Assembly (NCBI RefSeq): GCF_002811945.1
Contig: NZ_NPDX01000001.1
Coordinates: 922,501 to 986,500 of the forward strand
Reading direction: 5' to 3'
Length of the DNA: 64,000 nt
Source: Leptospira harrisiae
GTDB taxonomy: Bacteria > Spirochaetota > Leptospiria > Leptospirales > Leptospiraceae
The position numbers and the translations under genes are program-made. Under the pieces are notes generated by a model. It ran no database searches. It had not been told where the DNA came from and saw only the letters and a program-made list of their open reading frames with translations. Numbering within the stretch: the first letter of the stretch is position 1; each line of letters opens with the position of its first letter. Below, piece after piece: positions 16,690 through 26,170 of this stretch.

Positions 16690-17976
16690 TTAGTTTGGTT
16701 CGTAATCAAATCCCGCAATGTATTTTAAATTCAATAATGCCCTTTCGTATTCTACTAAAGCATCAATATATTTTAATCTTGTTTCATTATAAGATCTTGT
16801 TGTGTCTAAAAATTCAAGTAAGGTGGAACCGCCACCTTTATAAGCTAATTCAACTATTTTGACTGCTTGTTGTGATTTTAATAAAGAGATTTGACGCATC
16901 TGCTCAAGTGCATCAAACCTTACTTTTAATTCTTCTTCGGTAATTGCCATTTCTTTCGCTAAATTTAAAAATAATTCTTCTCGAAATAGTGCGGCTTGTT
17001 TTCGCGTTGATTGGCTTTTTGCAATTTCCCCTTGGTTTCTTGAAAAAACTGGTAATTCCAAATTCGCGGACATACCGTACATAAACTGGTTTTGTTGGAC
17101 TAGAGAATCGAAGAGAATGCTGACATTTGGCACAGCGTTTGCTTTTTGTAGTTTGAAATTTGCTAAAGCTACATCTTCTGCATTTGCTAATGCCAAATAA
17201 TCAGGCCTTCCTTCTGTTGCTAATTTTAATAATCTATCAGCATCGATTTTTGGTAATTGTTTTAAAGAATCCAAATTGCCGGAAAGAAATATGTCTACCT
17301 CACTCGGGTTTAATCCTAAAACAACAATGAGTTCATTTTTTAATTTTATGTAATCAACTTGAGCAGATACTTTTGCTACGGCATATTGATCTTGTGCTAC
17401 CTCAGATCTTAATAATTCTAATTTAGATATATCTTCTTTTTTAAATCTAATTTTATTGATTTCAACAATGTTGACTAAGTTTTTATAGTTTTCTTCTGCT
17501 AATAAATATCTTTCTCGTGCAGCCAATGTAGCGATAAATAGATTTCCGGTTCCTAATGATATTTTGCGTAGCGATTCTAAATAAATTAGTTCCTCCATCT
17601 TTAGTTTTTTATTCGCAACATTAATCCGTTCTTCTCGTTTGTTTTCCGTTTCATAAATGAAACCAAAACTAACACCATATTGGTTTCTGTTTGGATCAAA
17701 TTCTTTTGATGTGGGATTGTAAGGCAAAACGTCGGCCACAAGATTAAGGAAGGGATTGGGCCGAAGTCCTGCAGTAATTCGATCCGCTTTGCTAAATTCA
17801 ATTTCGTATTTAGCAATAGCAACTTGTTTGTTGTTTTGAAGTGCAAACCGAATTGCTTCGTCGAAACTGAAATCTTTTTTAGATTTTTCTTTTGAAAAAA
17901 TGGGCGTACAAATCAAACTAGCGGTGAACAAAAAACAAAAAAAAGAAAATTTAAAAATACGTTTAGATTTGCGCAT
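16690..17976 (-). CDS. Outer membrane efflux protein (CzcC/TolC family)
   Basis: A 428-residue outer-membrane channel of the TolC superfamily. After a signal peptide (residues 1-28) come two repeated helix-strand halves: DFSFDEAIRFALQNNKQVAIAKYEIEFSKADRITAGLRPNPFLNLVAD, and later ALANFKLQKANAVPNVSILFDS and ILEFLDTTRSYNETRLKYIDALVEYERALLNLKYIAG-like segments, the standard CzcC signature. It completes the tripartite metal pump with the RND and adaptor genes upstream. The start overlaps the RND stop by 14 nt, so translation is coupled. Confidence 0.92.
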   Translation of the reverse strand: MRKSKRIFKFSFFCFLFTASLICTPIFSKEKSKKDFSFDEAIRFALQNNKQVAIAKYEIEFSKADRITAGLRPNPFLNLVADVLPYNPTSKEFDPNRNQYGVSFGFIYETENKREERINVANKKLKMEELIYLESLRKISLGTGNLFIATLAARERYLLAEENYKNLVNIVEINKIRFKKEDISKLELLRSEVAQDQYAVAKVSAQVDYIKLKNELIVVLGLNPSEVDIFLSGNLDSLKQLPKIDADRLLKLATEGRPDYLALANAEDVALANFKLQKANAVPNVSILFDSLVQQNQFMYGMSANLELPVFSRNQGEIAKSQSTRKQAALFREELFLNLAKEMAITEEELKVRFDALEQMRQISLLKSQQAVKIVELAYKGGGSTLLEFLDTTRSYNETRLKYIDALVEYERALLNLKYIAGFDYEPN

Positions 17977-20900
17977 GGCGTAGTTTTCTTTGTTCGCTTA
18001 GATAACAGAGTAGAGGGATTGTGAAATTACCAATAATGAGAGTGAATAACAAACCACCTACAATCACTGTCGCCATCGGCCTTTGGATGTCTGAACCTAT
18101 TTCGTTAGTTAACATTGCGGGAAGTAATCCAATGATAGCCGTTGTAAGAGTTAAGAATCTGGGCCGAAATTGAATTTCTGAAACATGAGAAATTAGTCTT
18201 TTGAGATCTACTTCTGATTTGATTGGTGAATTTTCTTTTTCATGGTTAAAATTGGAAACAAAGAGAACACCTCCCATAATGGAGATTCCGAAAAGAGAAA
18301 TTAGGCCGACGCCAGAGGAAACATTGAAGTGCATTCCTCTTATCAAAAGAAAAGAAAGTCCACCTAAGGCAGCCACTGGGATACTTGACATCACTAATAG
18401 ACTATCTGAAATATTGTGAAACATAAGATATAGAATAAATAAAATGATGGCAAAGGTAAGTGGCACTGCAACCATCAATCGTTTGCTTGCTCTTGTTAGG
18501 TTTTCAAATTGGCCTCCCCATTCAATTTCTACATCGGAAGGTAGTTTGATATGGTTAGAGACAATTTTTTTTGCTTCATTCACAAATCCGCCTTGGTCTC
18601 TTCCTTCGATATTGATCCAAACAGAAACCATCCGATTTCCATTTTTACGTGCAATTTTTGCAGGCATTTCTTTTAATTCTAATTTGGCTACTGACGATAA
18701 AGGGTATTTGCTTTCATATTTACTTTTTATATTGATGTTACCGATTGAGTTAACGGATGTTCTATACTCTTCGGGATATCGAACCGTAATATTGTAAATG
18801 TGGTTATCGAGATATAGTTTGCTAATCTCTTTCCCTCCAACTGCAATTTCTGTAATATCTTGAATGTCGGAAAAATTAATCCCTGCTCTTGCTGCTGCTT
18901 CTCTATCAATAGAAATCACAAGCTCAGTATTAGGGCCTTCTTGTTCTATCCCAATGGCAGAGACACCTTGTACCTTTTCTAATGCGGACTCAATTTCCGT
19001 TGCTTTTTGCCAAAGAACAGAAACATCCCTTCCAGAAAGTTGAATGGAAAGGTCTGCTGCAGAACCTGTGACAGCTTCCGCCACATTATCAAGAATGGGT
19101 TGAGAAAAACTAAATTTTGCACCAGGAACAATTCGTTCAAATTTTTCCTTGATCTGTTCAATCATCTCAGATTTCGATTTTACAGTTTTCCATTTAGAAT
19201 AATCTTCTAAAGTAATCAATCCTTCAATTCGATTCGGACCAAACGGATCGGTTCCATCATCATTTCTACCCGATTGAGTGATGATTACTTTGGCTTCAGG
19301 AAATTCTCCCACAGCTTCTCGCAATAAATTGGCTACATTTGCAGTTCGATCTAAATGAATTCCCGTTGGCAATTTGCATCGAAAATTAATCGCACCCTCA
19401 TCTAGTTCTGGTAAAAACTCAGTTCCAAGCCCTAAAAAAACTAAAACAAGTAGTGTGACGACAATAGCATAGATACGTGTGCTTATCTTTTTTGAATGGT
19501 CTAGAAAAAAATGAAGAAACTCTAAGAAGTAAATTCTGGCACGAGTGAGGATAAAAAATTCTTTAGTTTGTCGACGTTTTTCGTCTTTAAAAAACCGTGA
19601 AAAGATAACAGGCAATACTGTTAACGAAAATAACAAAGCACCTATGAGTGTGAATGCCAAACCAAAGGCCATTGGTTTGAAAAGTTTTCCTTCCACTCTT
19701 TCAAAAAGAAAAATGGGTAAGTAAGCACAAAGGATCACTGCTATGGAAAAAAAAACCTCTTTTTCCGTGTGATCTGAGGAACGAAGGATCAATTCATCCA
19801 GAGGAACTTTCTTTTTTGAAACGGAAGAGATTGCAATTGTTGTAATGATTCCTTCAATGATAACAATAGAACTATCTACGATGATTCCAAAATCAATCGC
19901 ACCTAAAGAAAGTAAGTTGGCTGGTATTTCGATCAAGTGCATTAAACAGAAAGAGAATAAAAGTGAAAATGGAATGGTAACCGCAACGGCAAGGGCAACT
20001 CTATAATTTCCAAGAAGGAAAATCAAAACAATCATGACAATTGTGATTCCTTCCATCATGGTACGGACAACCGTTTTTAATGTATTGGATACGAGTTCTT
20101 CTCTATCATATAAAATTCGAATACGTATGCCTTTATTCTTTAGAAAACTTTCTAAGTTTTTGATTCTTTCTTTGACTAATTTTAAAACTTCAGAAGGGTT
20201 TTCTCCTTTTCGCATCATCACGATGCCTTGGACACCGGAATTGATTTCTTTACCTGATTTTAATCGATATCCAAGAATTCCTTTGGGGGGATGGGGGATG
20301 ACTCTTACTTTTCCAATGTCTTTTACATAAATCGGAATGTCTCTTTTTTCGGTAACAATGATGTTTTCTATATCTTTTTCATTTTCGATAGCACCTAATG
20401 CACGCACTGGAATGGCTTGGTTCCCATGTTTAAAAATGTTACCTCCTGTATTTGCATTGTTTTCTTCAATGGCTAATACCAAATCTCTCAGGAAAACATT
20501 GTATTTGTCCTGATTGATAGGATTAATTTCAATTTGGTATTCTTTAATATCACCACCAAACGTAATGACATCAGCAACACCTTGGATTTGTTGGATCCGA
20601 GGTGCGAGTTCCCAATCTTGAATGCTTCGTAGTTCCATCGTAGGAATACCATCACCTTCTACAGCATACCGCAAAATTTCTCCTACGGGGGAAGTTAAGG
20701 GGCCGAGTTCTGGGACTTCCGTTCCTTCTGGCAATTGAATGGATTTTAATCTCTCGTTAACTTGGTTTCTTGCAAAGTATTCATCTGTGTGATCTTTAAA
20801 CGTCAAACGAATGACAGATAATCCAAAAATACTTTGTGACCTAGTTGTTGTTAGTCCAGGAATTCCGGTTAACGCACGTTCTAAGGGAATGGATACTAAT

Positions 20901-21082
20901 TTTTCAACTTCAGAAGAGGCGCGACCATCAAATTTTGTGATTACAATCACTTCAGTATCCGAAACATCCGGATAAGCATCGATTTTTAAATGTGTGACCG
21001 AATAAATTCCAAATGCAGAAACCATCAAAAAACAAAACAATACGATCGGAGAGTTTTTGAGTGAAAAACGAATGAAACCCAT
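17963..21082 (-). CDS. Heavy-metal efflux RND transporter (CzcA/CusA family)
   Basis: A 1039-residue inner-membrane proton-driven pump. It has the RND layout: TM1 at about residues 10-30, a periplasmic porter loop, TM2-6 near 335-475, a second loop, and TM8-12 near 855-1030. The TM4 motif GAIDFGIIVDSSIVIIEG carries the acidic residues that relay protons in the heavy-metal-efflux subfamily (compare DFG..VD..V..E in CzcA). RMVSVWINIEGRDQGGFV and FGGDIKEYQIEINP are also typical. Ion specificity (Cu/Ag versus Co/Zn/Cd) cannot be read safely. It shares 1 nt with the adaptor stop and overlaps the outer-membrane gene. Confidence 0.93.
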   Translation of the reverse strand: MGFIRFSLKNSPIVLFCFLMVSAFGIYSVTHLKIDAYPDVSDTEVIVITKFDGRASSEVEKLVSIPLERALTGIPGLTTTRSQSIFGLSVIRLTFKDHTDEYFARNQVNERLKSIQLPEGTEVPELGPLTSPVGEILRYAVEGDGIPTMELRSIQDWELAPRIQQIQGVADVITFGGDIKEYQIEINPINQDKYNVFLRDLVLAIEENNANTGGNIFKHGNQAIPVRALGAIENEKDIENIIVTEKRDIPIYVKDIGKVRVIPHPPKGILGYRLKSGKEINSGVQGIVMMRKGENPSEVLKLVKERIKNLESFLKNKGIRIRILYDREELVSNTLKTVVRTMMEGITIVMIVLIFLLGNYRVALAVAVTIPFSLLFSFCLMHLIEIPANLLSLGAIDFGIIVDSSIVIIEGIITTIAISSVSKKKVPLDELILRSSDHTEKEVFFSIAVILCAYLPIFLFERVEGKLFKPMAFGLAFTLIGALLFSLTVLPVIFSRFFKDEKRRQTKEFFILTRARIYFLEFLHFFLDHSKKISTRIYAIVVTLLVLVFLGLGTEFLPELDEGAINFRCKLPTGIHLDRTANVANLLREAVGEFPEAKVIITQSGRNDDGTDPFGPNRIEGLITLEDYSKWKTVKSKSEMIEQIKEKFERIVPGAKFSFSQPILDNVAEAVTGSAADLSIQLSGRDVSVLWQKATEIESALEKVQGVSAIGIEQEGPNTELVISIDREAAARAGINFSDIQDITEIAVGGKEISKLYLDNHIYNITVRYPEEYRTSVNSIGNINIKSKYESKYPLSSVAKLELKEMPAKIARKNGNRMVSVWINIEGRDQGGFVNEAKKIVSNHIKLPSDVEIEWGGQFENLTRASKRLMVAVPLTFAIILFILYLMFHNISDSLLVMSSIPVAALGGLSFLLIRGMHFNVSSGVGLISLFGISIMGGVLFVSNFNHEKENSPIKSEVDLKRLISHVSEIQFRPRFLTLTTAIIGLLPAMLTNEIGSDIQRPMATVIVGGLLFTLIIGNFTIPLLCYLSEQRKLRHAQI

Positions 21083-22035
21083 TAGTAACCGAAACTAAGT
21101 CCTTTTAATAAGGTAGAACCGTGTGAAACAACTTTGTCATTGAGTTTCAGTCCAGATAGTATTTGAGTGTAGTCTTCTGTTTCGATTCCTGTTTCTACTT
21201 GGATCCTTTGGAAACTTGTTGAGTCTACTTGTTTAAAAATATAACTAGTATCACCAATTAAAATAATTGATTCGTTTGGAACAGAAAGAGCTTCCATATT
21301 TTCTAACTCCACTTGTCCCGTTCCAAACATTCCTGGTTTGAATTGATTGGCAGTATTTTTTGTGATAATGATTACTTTGACTGTTCGACTAACAGGATCA
21401 ATCACATCGGAAATGGAATCTATTTTTGTTTCAAATCGCTCTCCTGGAAAGGCAGAAAACTTTATAAACAGTCTTGATTGAATTTTTACTCGGTTTAATT
21501 TTGTTTCGGGAATATCTCCTACGATCAAAATATTACCCGGTTTGAGTTTGTTTAATTTTTCAATCGGAATCCCTTGCATACGTAGACGATTTAGATTTTC
21601 TTCCATCGAAGCACCCATTTGTTGCAATTGAACATTGGCATCATTCAATTCTTTGCCGGCAGCTGCTTGGTTTTCCACAAGATACTTTAATCTTGAATAG
21701 GACTTTTTTGCTCCATAAAGAGCTGCTTTACTTTTTAGATATTCGGAATAGATGATGGACTGTTCTTCTGTTTCAAAGTGATAGGAAAAATTTGCCTCTT
21801 TGGAAGAAACACAAACAACAGCAATCCGAACAGGAATGGAAAGTCCTGCACCAAGATTTCGGAACTCTGCATTGGCTAATGTGATTGTGGATGGGAGCTC
21901 CCCTTCTGATTTTTTGATGATCACCCCATCTTGGATGGCATGGAAACTAGCAATGCGAGGACGATTCTCTTCTGGTTTAGATTGGCAGGAAAACGAAAAA
22001 AAGAACAAAAAGAAAAGAGCGAGATATTGAGGCAT
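21082..22035 (-). CDS. Metal efflux adaptor (CzcB/CusB-like), lipoyl domain apparently missing
   Basis: A 317-residue periplasmic adaptor of the tripartite pump. The N-terminus (MPQYLALFFLFFFSFSC) looks like a lipoprotein signal. A helical hairpin (SEYLKSKAALYGAKKSYSRLKYLVENQAAAGKELNDA..LNRLRMQGIP), a beta-barrel segment (IDSISDVIDPVSRTVKVIIITKN..FKPGMFG) and a membrane-proximal end (VETGIETEDYTQILSGLKLNDKVVSHGS) are clear. However, the usual G-x-V...V-GD-V-KG-x-L stretch before the hairpin and the AP-x-x-G-x-V stretch after it are not visible, and the protein is shorter than typical CzcB. It begins the operon, with AAGGA 6 nt before the ATG. Confidence 0.8.
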   Translation of the reverse strand: MPQYLALFFLFFFSFSCQSKPEENRPRIASFHAIQDGVIIKKSEGELPSTITLANAEFRNLGAGLSIPVRIAVVCVSSKEANFSYHFETEEQSIIYSEYLKSKAALYGAKKSYSRLKYLVENQAAAGKELNDANVQLQQMGASMEENLNRLRMQGIPIEKLNKLKPGNILIVGDIPETKLNRVKIQSRLFIKFSAFPGERFETKIDSISDVIDPVSRTVKVIIITKNTANQFKPGMFGTGQVELENMEALSVPNESIILIGDTSYIFKQVDSTSFQRIQVETGIETEDYTQILSGLKLNDKVVSHGSTLLKGLSFGY

Positions 22036-22048
22036 ACCGAGTCCTTTT

Positions 22049-22070
22049 CTTACTCTATTGGGTGAGTAAG
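22049..22070. promoter_or_regulatory. Perfect palindrome upstream of the metal efflux operon
   Basis: CTTACTC (22049-22055) and GAGTAAG (22064-22070) form a perfect 7+8+7 inverted repeat located 14-35 bp before the adaptor start codon, directly upstream of its ribosome-binding site. Its position fits an operator for a metal-responsive repressor (for example an ArsR- or CsoR-type factor) or a 5' UTR hairpin. No regulator gene is next to the operon. Confidence 0.5.
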
Positions 22071-22218
22071 TGAAAGCAACTGGAAAAAGAATTTTAGGTC
22101 TCTAAAAACCAGGATTCTGCGCGAACCAACCTGCCGCTGGATTTTTGTCCAAAAGAGAAAGAAGTGAGCTGCTTATTTCCTTAAATAATCAGCAAGCACC
22201 TTTCTGTTTGAAGATTGA

Positions 22219-22788
22219 TTAAATGACTCCATCTAACTTTGCTTCTTTTAAAATAGAATTAACATGGTGTTGCACAATTTTTTTCAATTCTGGTGTTTCT
22301 GGAAAAAAGGGCCAGAGAGGAAGAAAAATCCATCCCATATAAACTTTGATTTCAGATTCGCGAGTATAAGCTTTTGCCTTTCCCGTTTCATTATTTCTAA
22401 AAGTAATCTCTGTTGAGATTTTATCATTACCGATCCCTGGTAAAATTCCCAAGGTTAATCCGGTGATAAGTGGTCCATTTCCCGTGTCTGCTTTTCTTGA
22501 ATAAAATACTAAAGCGTAAATTTCATCTTCTTTATCTCCGAGTTTCACAGATTTAAAGTATCCCGTTTCTTCAAAAGCAAGTTTGATACGTTTTGCGTCT
22601 GATACTACTATTTCTGCATGGTTGATAAAAGATGGTGGGTAAATGGTAATGGATTTAGATGATGGGTTTTGTTTTAAACCTTTCATAAATGGTTCATCAA
22701 CGTCTGATAATTTGTTAGCAAAAGAAATGCAGTTAGTTGATAATATTAATATAATAAAATAAATAAAAATTCTAAAGTATCGTTGCAT
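22219..22788 (-). CDS. Lipoprotein, unknown function
   Basis: I prefer the ATG at 22788 (MQRYFRIFIYFIILILSTNC), because it gives a standard lipoprotein signal with lipobox LSTNC; a GTG eight codons upstream (22812) is also possible. The 189-residue product has a mature domain with ITIYPPSFINHAEIVVSDAKRIKLAFEETGYFKSV and a later hydrophobic GWIFLPLWPFFPETPELKK. The pattern of 'find partner component, raise to power, difference' proteins is not seen; family unknown. It is divergent from the 22869 lipoprotein gene with an 80-bp gap, so both promoters lie there. Confidence 0.7.
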   Translation of the reverse strand: MQRYFRIFIYFIILILSTNCISFANKLSDVDEPFMKGLKQNPSSKSITIYPPSFINHAEIVVSDAKRIKLAFEETGYFKSVKLGDKEDEIYALVFYSRKADTGNGPLITGLTLGILPGIGNDKISTEITFRNNETGKAKAYTRESEIKVYMGWIFLPLWPFFPETPELKKIVQHHVNSILKEAKLDGVI

Positions 22789-22868
22789 CAGGAGATTTTC
22801 GAAAATTACCACCTAATTGCAAGTTATTTTTTGTTGACACCGTTTATAATTTTTCCTCTGATAACAGA

Positions 22869-23666
22869 ATGTTTTTTATTCAATCGAGTTATTTTCGAAT
22901 TTTGTTTTTTCTAATTCTCTGTTTTTCTTGTAAATCCACCACGGAACGTTTGTTCGATCCCAGGGATTCTAATGATGAAAAAGTCAAAACATTAGTTGGT
23001 TTCATTCTATTTGATGAAACAGAAAGAACAGATATTTTGATTCCGAGCAGTTATGTTTATCTTCAATCATTGGATGGGGAGAATATAGAAATATACGAAA
23101 TTGAAGAATTGGACGAACCCAAAGAAACTTTTAAAGGTGTATCTACCAAAAGTGCATTCTATTATTTTGAAGAAGAAGAAAAAACTTATGTGTCCTACGC
23201 AAACTCAGCGAAAAATTCAATGTTTAACCCAAATGTTTTAAATGGTAACAAAGAGTATTTGATTAGAGAGTTAAAGTGGGTAAGAAGTTGCGGTGACAAA
23301 TGTAGGGTGAATATGAATTCTAGATTAAACCCTTACAAAAGTTATAAGACATTAAAAATCAAAGGGAAACCTGGTGAAATTGTATTTTTAGGAATTTTTA
23401 CAATCAAAACAAAGGTGATCCCATCATCGACTTCCATGTTTTCGAACAAATCAAATTTTACGATTGAATTCAATCAAATCTTGGACAACTCAGAATTTTA
23501 CCAAAGAAAAATGGAACCAGACCAGGAAAAAAGAATCTTTGATTTGAAATTTGGTAAAAACCAAAAATCGGCAGAAATCAAGTTTTTGCAATCCGTTGCA
23601 GAAATGCAAAGAGAAGGTTTTTGGTATATCAAAGCCAAAGAAAAATTAAAATCTCTCGAAAAATGA
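22869..23666 (+). CDS. Lipoprotein, unknown function
   Basis: A 265-residue lipoprotein with a signal peptide ending LCFSC (Cys21). The mature protein is rich in charged residues and beta-type stretches (LVGFILFDETERTDILIPSSYVYLQSLDG, and SYKTLKIKGKPGEIVFLGIFTIKTK), suggesting a beta-sandwich fold; WVRSCGDKCRVN may form a local disulfide. I do not recognise a named family. It ends 31 bp before the metallo-hydrolase gene on the same strand, so the two may be co-transcribed. Confidence 0.75.
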   Translation: MFFIQSSYFRILFFLILCFSCKSTTERLFDPRDSNDEKVKTLVGFILFDETERTDILIPSSYVYLQSLDGENIEIYEIEELDEPKETFKGVSTKSAFYYFEEEEKTYVSYANSAKNSMFNPNVLNGNKEYLIRELKWVRSCGDKCRVNMNSRLNPYKSYKTLKIKGKPGEIVFLGIFTIKTKVIPSSTSMFSNKSNFTIEFNQILDNSEFYQRKMEPDQEKRIFDLKFGKNQKSAEIKFLQSVAEMQREGFWYIKAKEKLKSLEK

Positions 23667-23697
23667 TAGGTATCCTATTTACTTTTTGCGCAAGGAA

Positions 23698-24849
23698 ATG
23701 AGTCTAAACTCAAGTTCATTTTCTGGAGAGAAACTTTTGCGATTTTTACCATTATACCTCTTATTGTTTTTTACCTTTTCTTTTGTCCAATGCAAAGCCT
23801 TCGGAAAGGATCCTGAAGGTTCTCACCTTGAAAAAATAAAAACATCCGCACATTATGATCACAATCGTGAACAATTTGTAAATCGTAGACCCGATGTATT
23901 AGAGAAAATGAGAGAGAAACAAAACTTCTTTTCTCTCTTTTTTAAATTTATCTTCGGTGGCGACAAACATCAAAAACCGGATGTGAAGTTACCGGAAGAA
24001 AAGCCAGACTTTGTTGAGTTTTTAAAACCGGATGAAAACATAAAATTTATATGGTTTGGACATTCCACCTTTCTTGTGAATATCGAAGGGAAACTTTTGT
24101 TTTTTGATCCCGTGTTTTCGGAGTCTGCCGCCCCTTTTAGTTTTATGGTAAAACGATTTCAAGATGCAGTGGTCAAGTTAGAAGAACTGCCTCCAATTGA
24201 TTACATCATCATTTCTCATGATCATTATGATCATTTGGATATGCAAACTATAGAATTTTTTAGATCAACAAAAACTAAGTTCATCACACCTCTCGGGGTT
24301 ACTTCTCATATGAAAGAATGGGGTGTTCCGGATGATCGCCTAACAGAATTAGATTGGTGGCAAAATTTGGATCTTGGAAAACTAAAAATTGTTTGTACAC
24401 CTGCACAACATTTTTCGGGAAGACGAGGAATGAATGGAAATAAAACTTTATGGTCTTCATGGACTGTGATCGGTGAAAAAGAAAGATTTTATTTTAGCGG
24501 TGACTCCGGTTATGATGTACATTTCAAAGACATTGGAGATAAATTTGGGCCTTTTGATTTAACATTCATCGAAAATGGACAATACAATCCGATGTGGGAG
24601 GCAGTACATGTATTGCCTGAACAAACAGCCAAAGCCCACTTGGATTTAAAAGGCAAACGACTTGTTCCAGTCCATTGGGGGATGTTCAATTTGTCTTTGC
24701 ACAGTTGGTATGAACCTGCCGAATCATTAGAAAAACAGGCCGAGGTTTATAAAATTGATCTCCTAACACCCAAATTTGGGCAAATTGTTAAAATTCGTGA
24801 ACCCAACCTAATGGAGCGTTGGTGGAAAAAATTCATCCAATCAGAATGA
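23698..24849 (+). CDS. NAPE-PLD/UlaG-type metallo-hydrolase lipoprotein
   Basis: A 383-residue metallo-beta-lactamase-fold enzyme. After a signal peptide ending SFVQC, the family motifs appear: WFGHSTFLVNIEGKLLFFDPVFS (about residues 117-140), IISHDHYDHLD (zinc-binding HxHxDH, about 178), and later SGDSGYDVHF and PVHWGMFNLSL, which supply further metal ligands. This is the UlaG/NAPE-phospholipase D group, acting on phosphodiester or lactone bonds; exported versions often work on lipids, but the substrate is not determined here. I chose the ATG at 23698 over an upstream in-frame TTG at 23686 because the signal peptide starts there. Confidence 0.88.
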   Translation: MSLNSSSFSGEKLLRFLPLYLLLFFTFSFVQCKAFGKDPEGSHLEKIKTSAHYDHNREQFVNRRPDVLEKMREKQNFFSLFFKFIFGGDKHQKPDVKLPEEKPDFVEFLKPDENIKFIWFGHSTFLVNIEGKLLFFDPVFSESAAPFSFMVKRFQDAVVKLEELPPIDYIIISHDHYDHLDMQTIEFFRSTKTKFITPLGVTSHMKEWGVPDDRLTELDWWQNLDLGKLKIVCTPAQHFSGRRGMNGNKTLWSSWTVIGEKERFYFSGDSGYDVHFKDIGDKFGPFDLTFIENGQYNPMWEAVHVLPEQTAKAHLDLKGKRLVPVHWGMFNLSLHSWYEPAESLEKQAEVYKIDLLTPKFGQIVKIREPNLMERWWKKFIQSE

Positions 24850-25078
24850 TTCTATTCTAGTTAGTGTTGTTAGTTTTATATTATGCGGACGGGACAGATC
24901 AGAAGTTTGGTTCCCGAAAATCTTTGTAGCGAAAATCAATACAAATCATAGTTAGATTCCAGATGGGAAAAAAATTCAATCCTTGTTTTACTAATAATTG
25001 TTAAATGAAAAATGCGATTTGACACTCCATTCGTTAATTCGAATGATGAGTGTTAAATTTTATTTTTGGTGTTCTAAA

Positions 25079-26101
25079 ATGAGAAAATTTTCCCTATCTG
25101 TTCTTGTATCAAGTTTGTTAATTCTTTCTGCAATCGGTTGTACTCCGAAGTCAGACAATAATGATTCCCTAGCATTACTTTTGCTTGGTGCGGCAGCCTC
25201 AGCGAACAGTTCTTCTGAAAACTTAGCTTGTCAAAATAAAACACTCAATTGGACGATCCGCACACCTGCAGAAGCAAACCAATGGTTTGCCGTCAAATTT
25301 GGAGACAATCGCTTTGTAGCAATTGCTGGAAATGGTACAACTCCTGCGATGGTTTCCTCTGATGGAATCACTTGGACAGGGCATACACCGCCGACTGGTG
25401 GGTCATTTACTACGCTTGCACACGGCAATGGAATGTTTGTGACAACTTCACCATCTGTTTTCACAACGAAAGTGATGTCATCCCCTGATGGAGTAACTTG
25501 GACAAACAGAACTTCTCCTACGCCTCTTTGGCAAAGTATCACTTTTGGCAATGGAACGTTTGTGGCAGTTGCTACCAATACTACTGAGAGAGCTATGACT
25601 TCGCCTGACGGAATTACTTGGACCGGTCGTACTCCTCCTGAGGATACATGGTCGCAAGTTGGATATGGGAATGGACTTTTTGTCGCTCTAGCTACTTCTG
25701 GAAAGGTCATCACTTCCCCTGATGGGATCACTTGGACAGCACGCGGTGATGTCCAAGGAAACCAATGGAGTTCCATAGCTTATGGAAATGGACTTTTTGT
25801 GGCGATTAATTCTAACGGGGCCAATCGAGTCATGACTTCTCCTGATGGGATCACTTGGACACCACGTACTGCCACTGAACAAAACTCATGGCTTTCCGTC
25901 ACTTATGGGAATGGTCTTTTTGTGGCGATCTCTCAAGATGGAAACAATCGGATTATGACATCCACTGATGGAATCACTTGGAAAGCGCAAGTTGCCCCAG
26001 AACAAATCGCATGGAAATCCATTACTTTTGGAAAAAATACTTTTGTGGCAGTGTCTTCAAATACTGGATCTTCTAAAGTAATGACCGCTTCTTGCGAATA
26101 A
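25079..26101 (+). CDS. Lipoprotein with seven SPDGITWT repeats
   Basis: The start at 25079 gives a 340-residue lipoprotein with lipobox LSAIGC (Cys21); the frame is open to 24998 but the extra part is not signal-like. After CTPKSDNNDS come seven repeats of about 40 residues: W-x-SVxYGNGLFVAI...NRVMTSPDGITWT, typical of BNR/sialidase-like or beta-propeller blades (each with an Asp-box-like SPDGITW). The seventh unit ends in VMTASCE without the Asp-box. It is probably a surface propeller that binds a ligand. A contracted paralogue with one unit lies at 1284-1574. A hairpin follows the stop. Confidence 0.85.
   Translation: MRKFSLSVLVSSLLILSAIGCTPKSDNNDSLALLLLGAAASANSSSENLACQNKTLNWTIRTPAEANQWFAVKFGDNRFVAIAGNGTTPAMVSSDGITWTGHTPPTGGSFTTLAHGNGMFVTTSPSVFTTKVMSSPDGVTWTNRTSPTPLWQSITFGNGTFVAVATNTTERAMTSPDGITWTGRTPPEDTWSQVGYGNGLFVALATSGKVITSPDGITWTARGDVQGNQWSSIAYGNGLFVAINSNGANRVMTSPDGITWTPRTATEQNSWLSVTYGNGLFVAISQDGNNRIMTSTDGITWKAQVAPEQIAWKSITFGKNTFVAVSSNTGSSKVMTASCE
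25250..26090 (+). repeat. Seven tandem ~120-bp coding repeats
   Basis: Units of about 114-126 bp encode the GNGLFVA...SPDGITWT blades. Unlike the FG-GAP array, unit length varies by a few codons. The middle and late units (four to six) are the most alike in DNA, consistent with recent duplication. Confidence 0.8.
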
Positions 26102-26146
26102 ATCTTTAAGACTAAATTTTTTTTTACCAACCAAATTATTTCTGAC

Positions 26147-26170
26147 CCACCTCTCTAGTAGAGGTGGTTT
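26147..26170 (+). terminator. Hairpin after the repeat lipoprotein gene
   Basis: CCACCTCT (26147-26154) and AGAGGTGG (26160-26167) form a perfect 8-bp stem with a 5-nt loop, followed by only three T residues. It lies 46 bp after the stop and is a plausible but weak intrinsic terminator. Confidence 0.5.
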
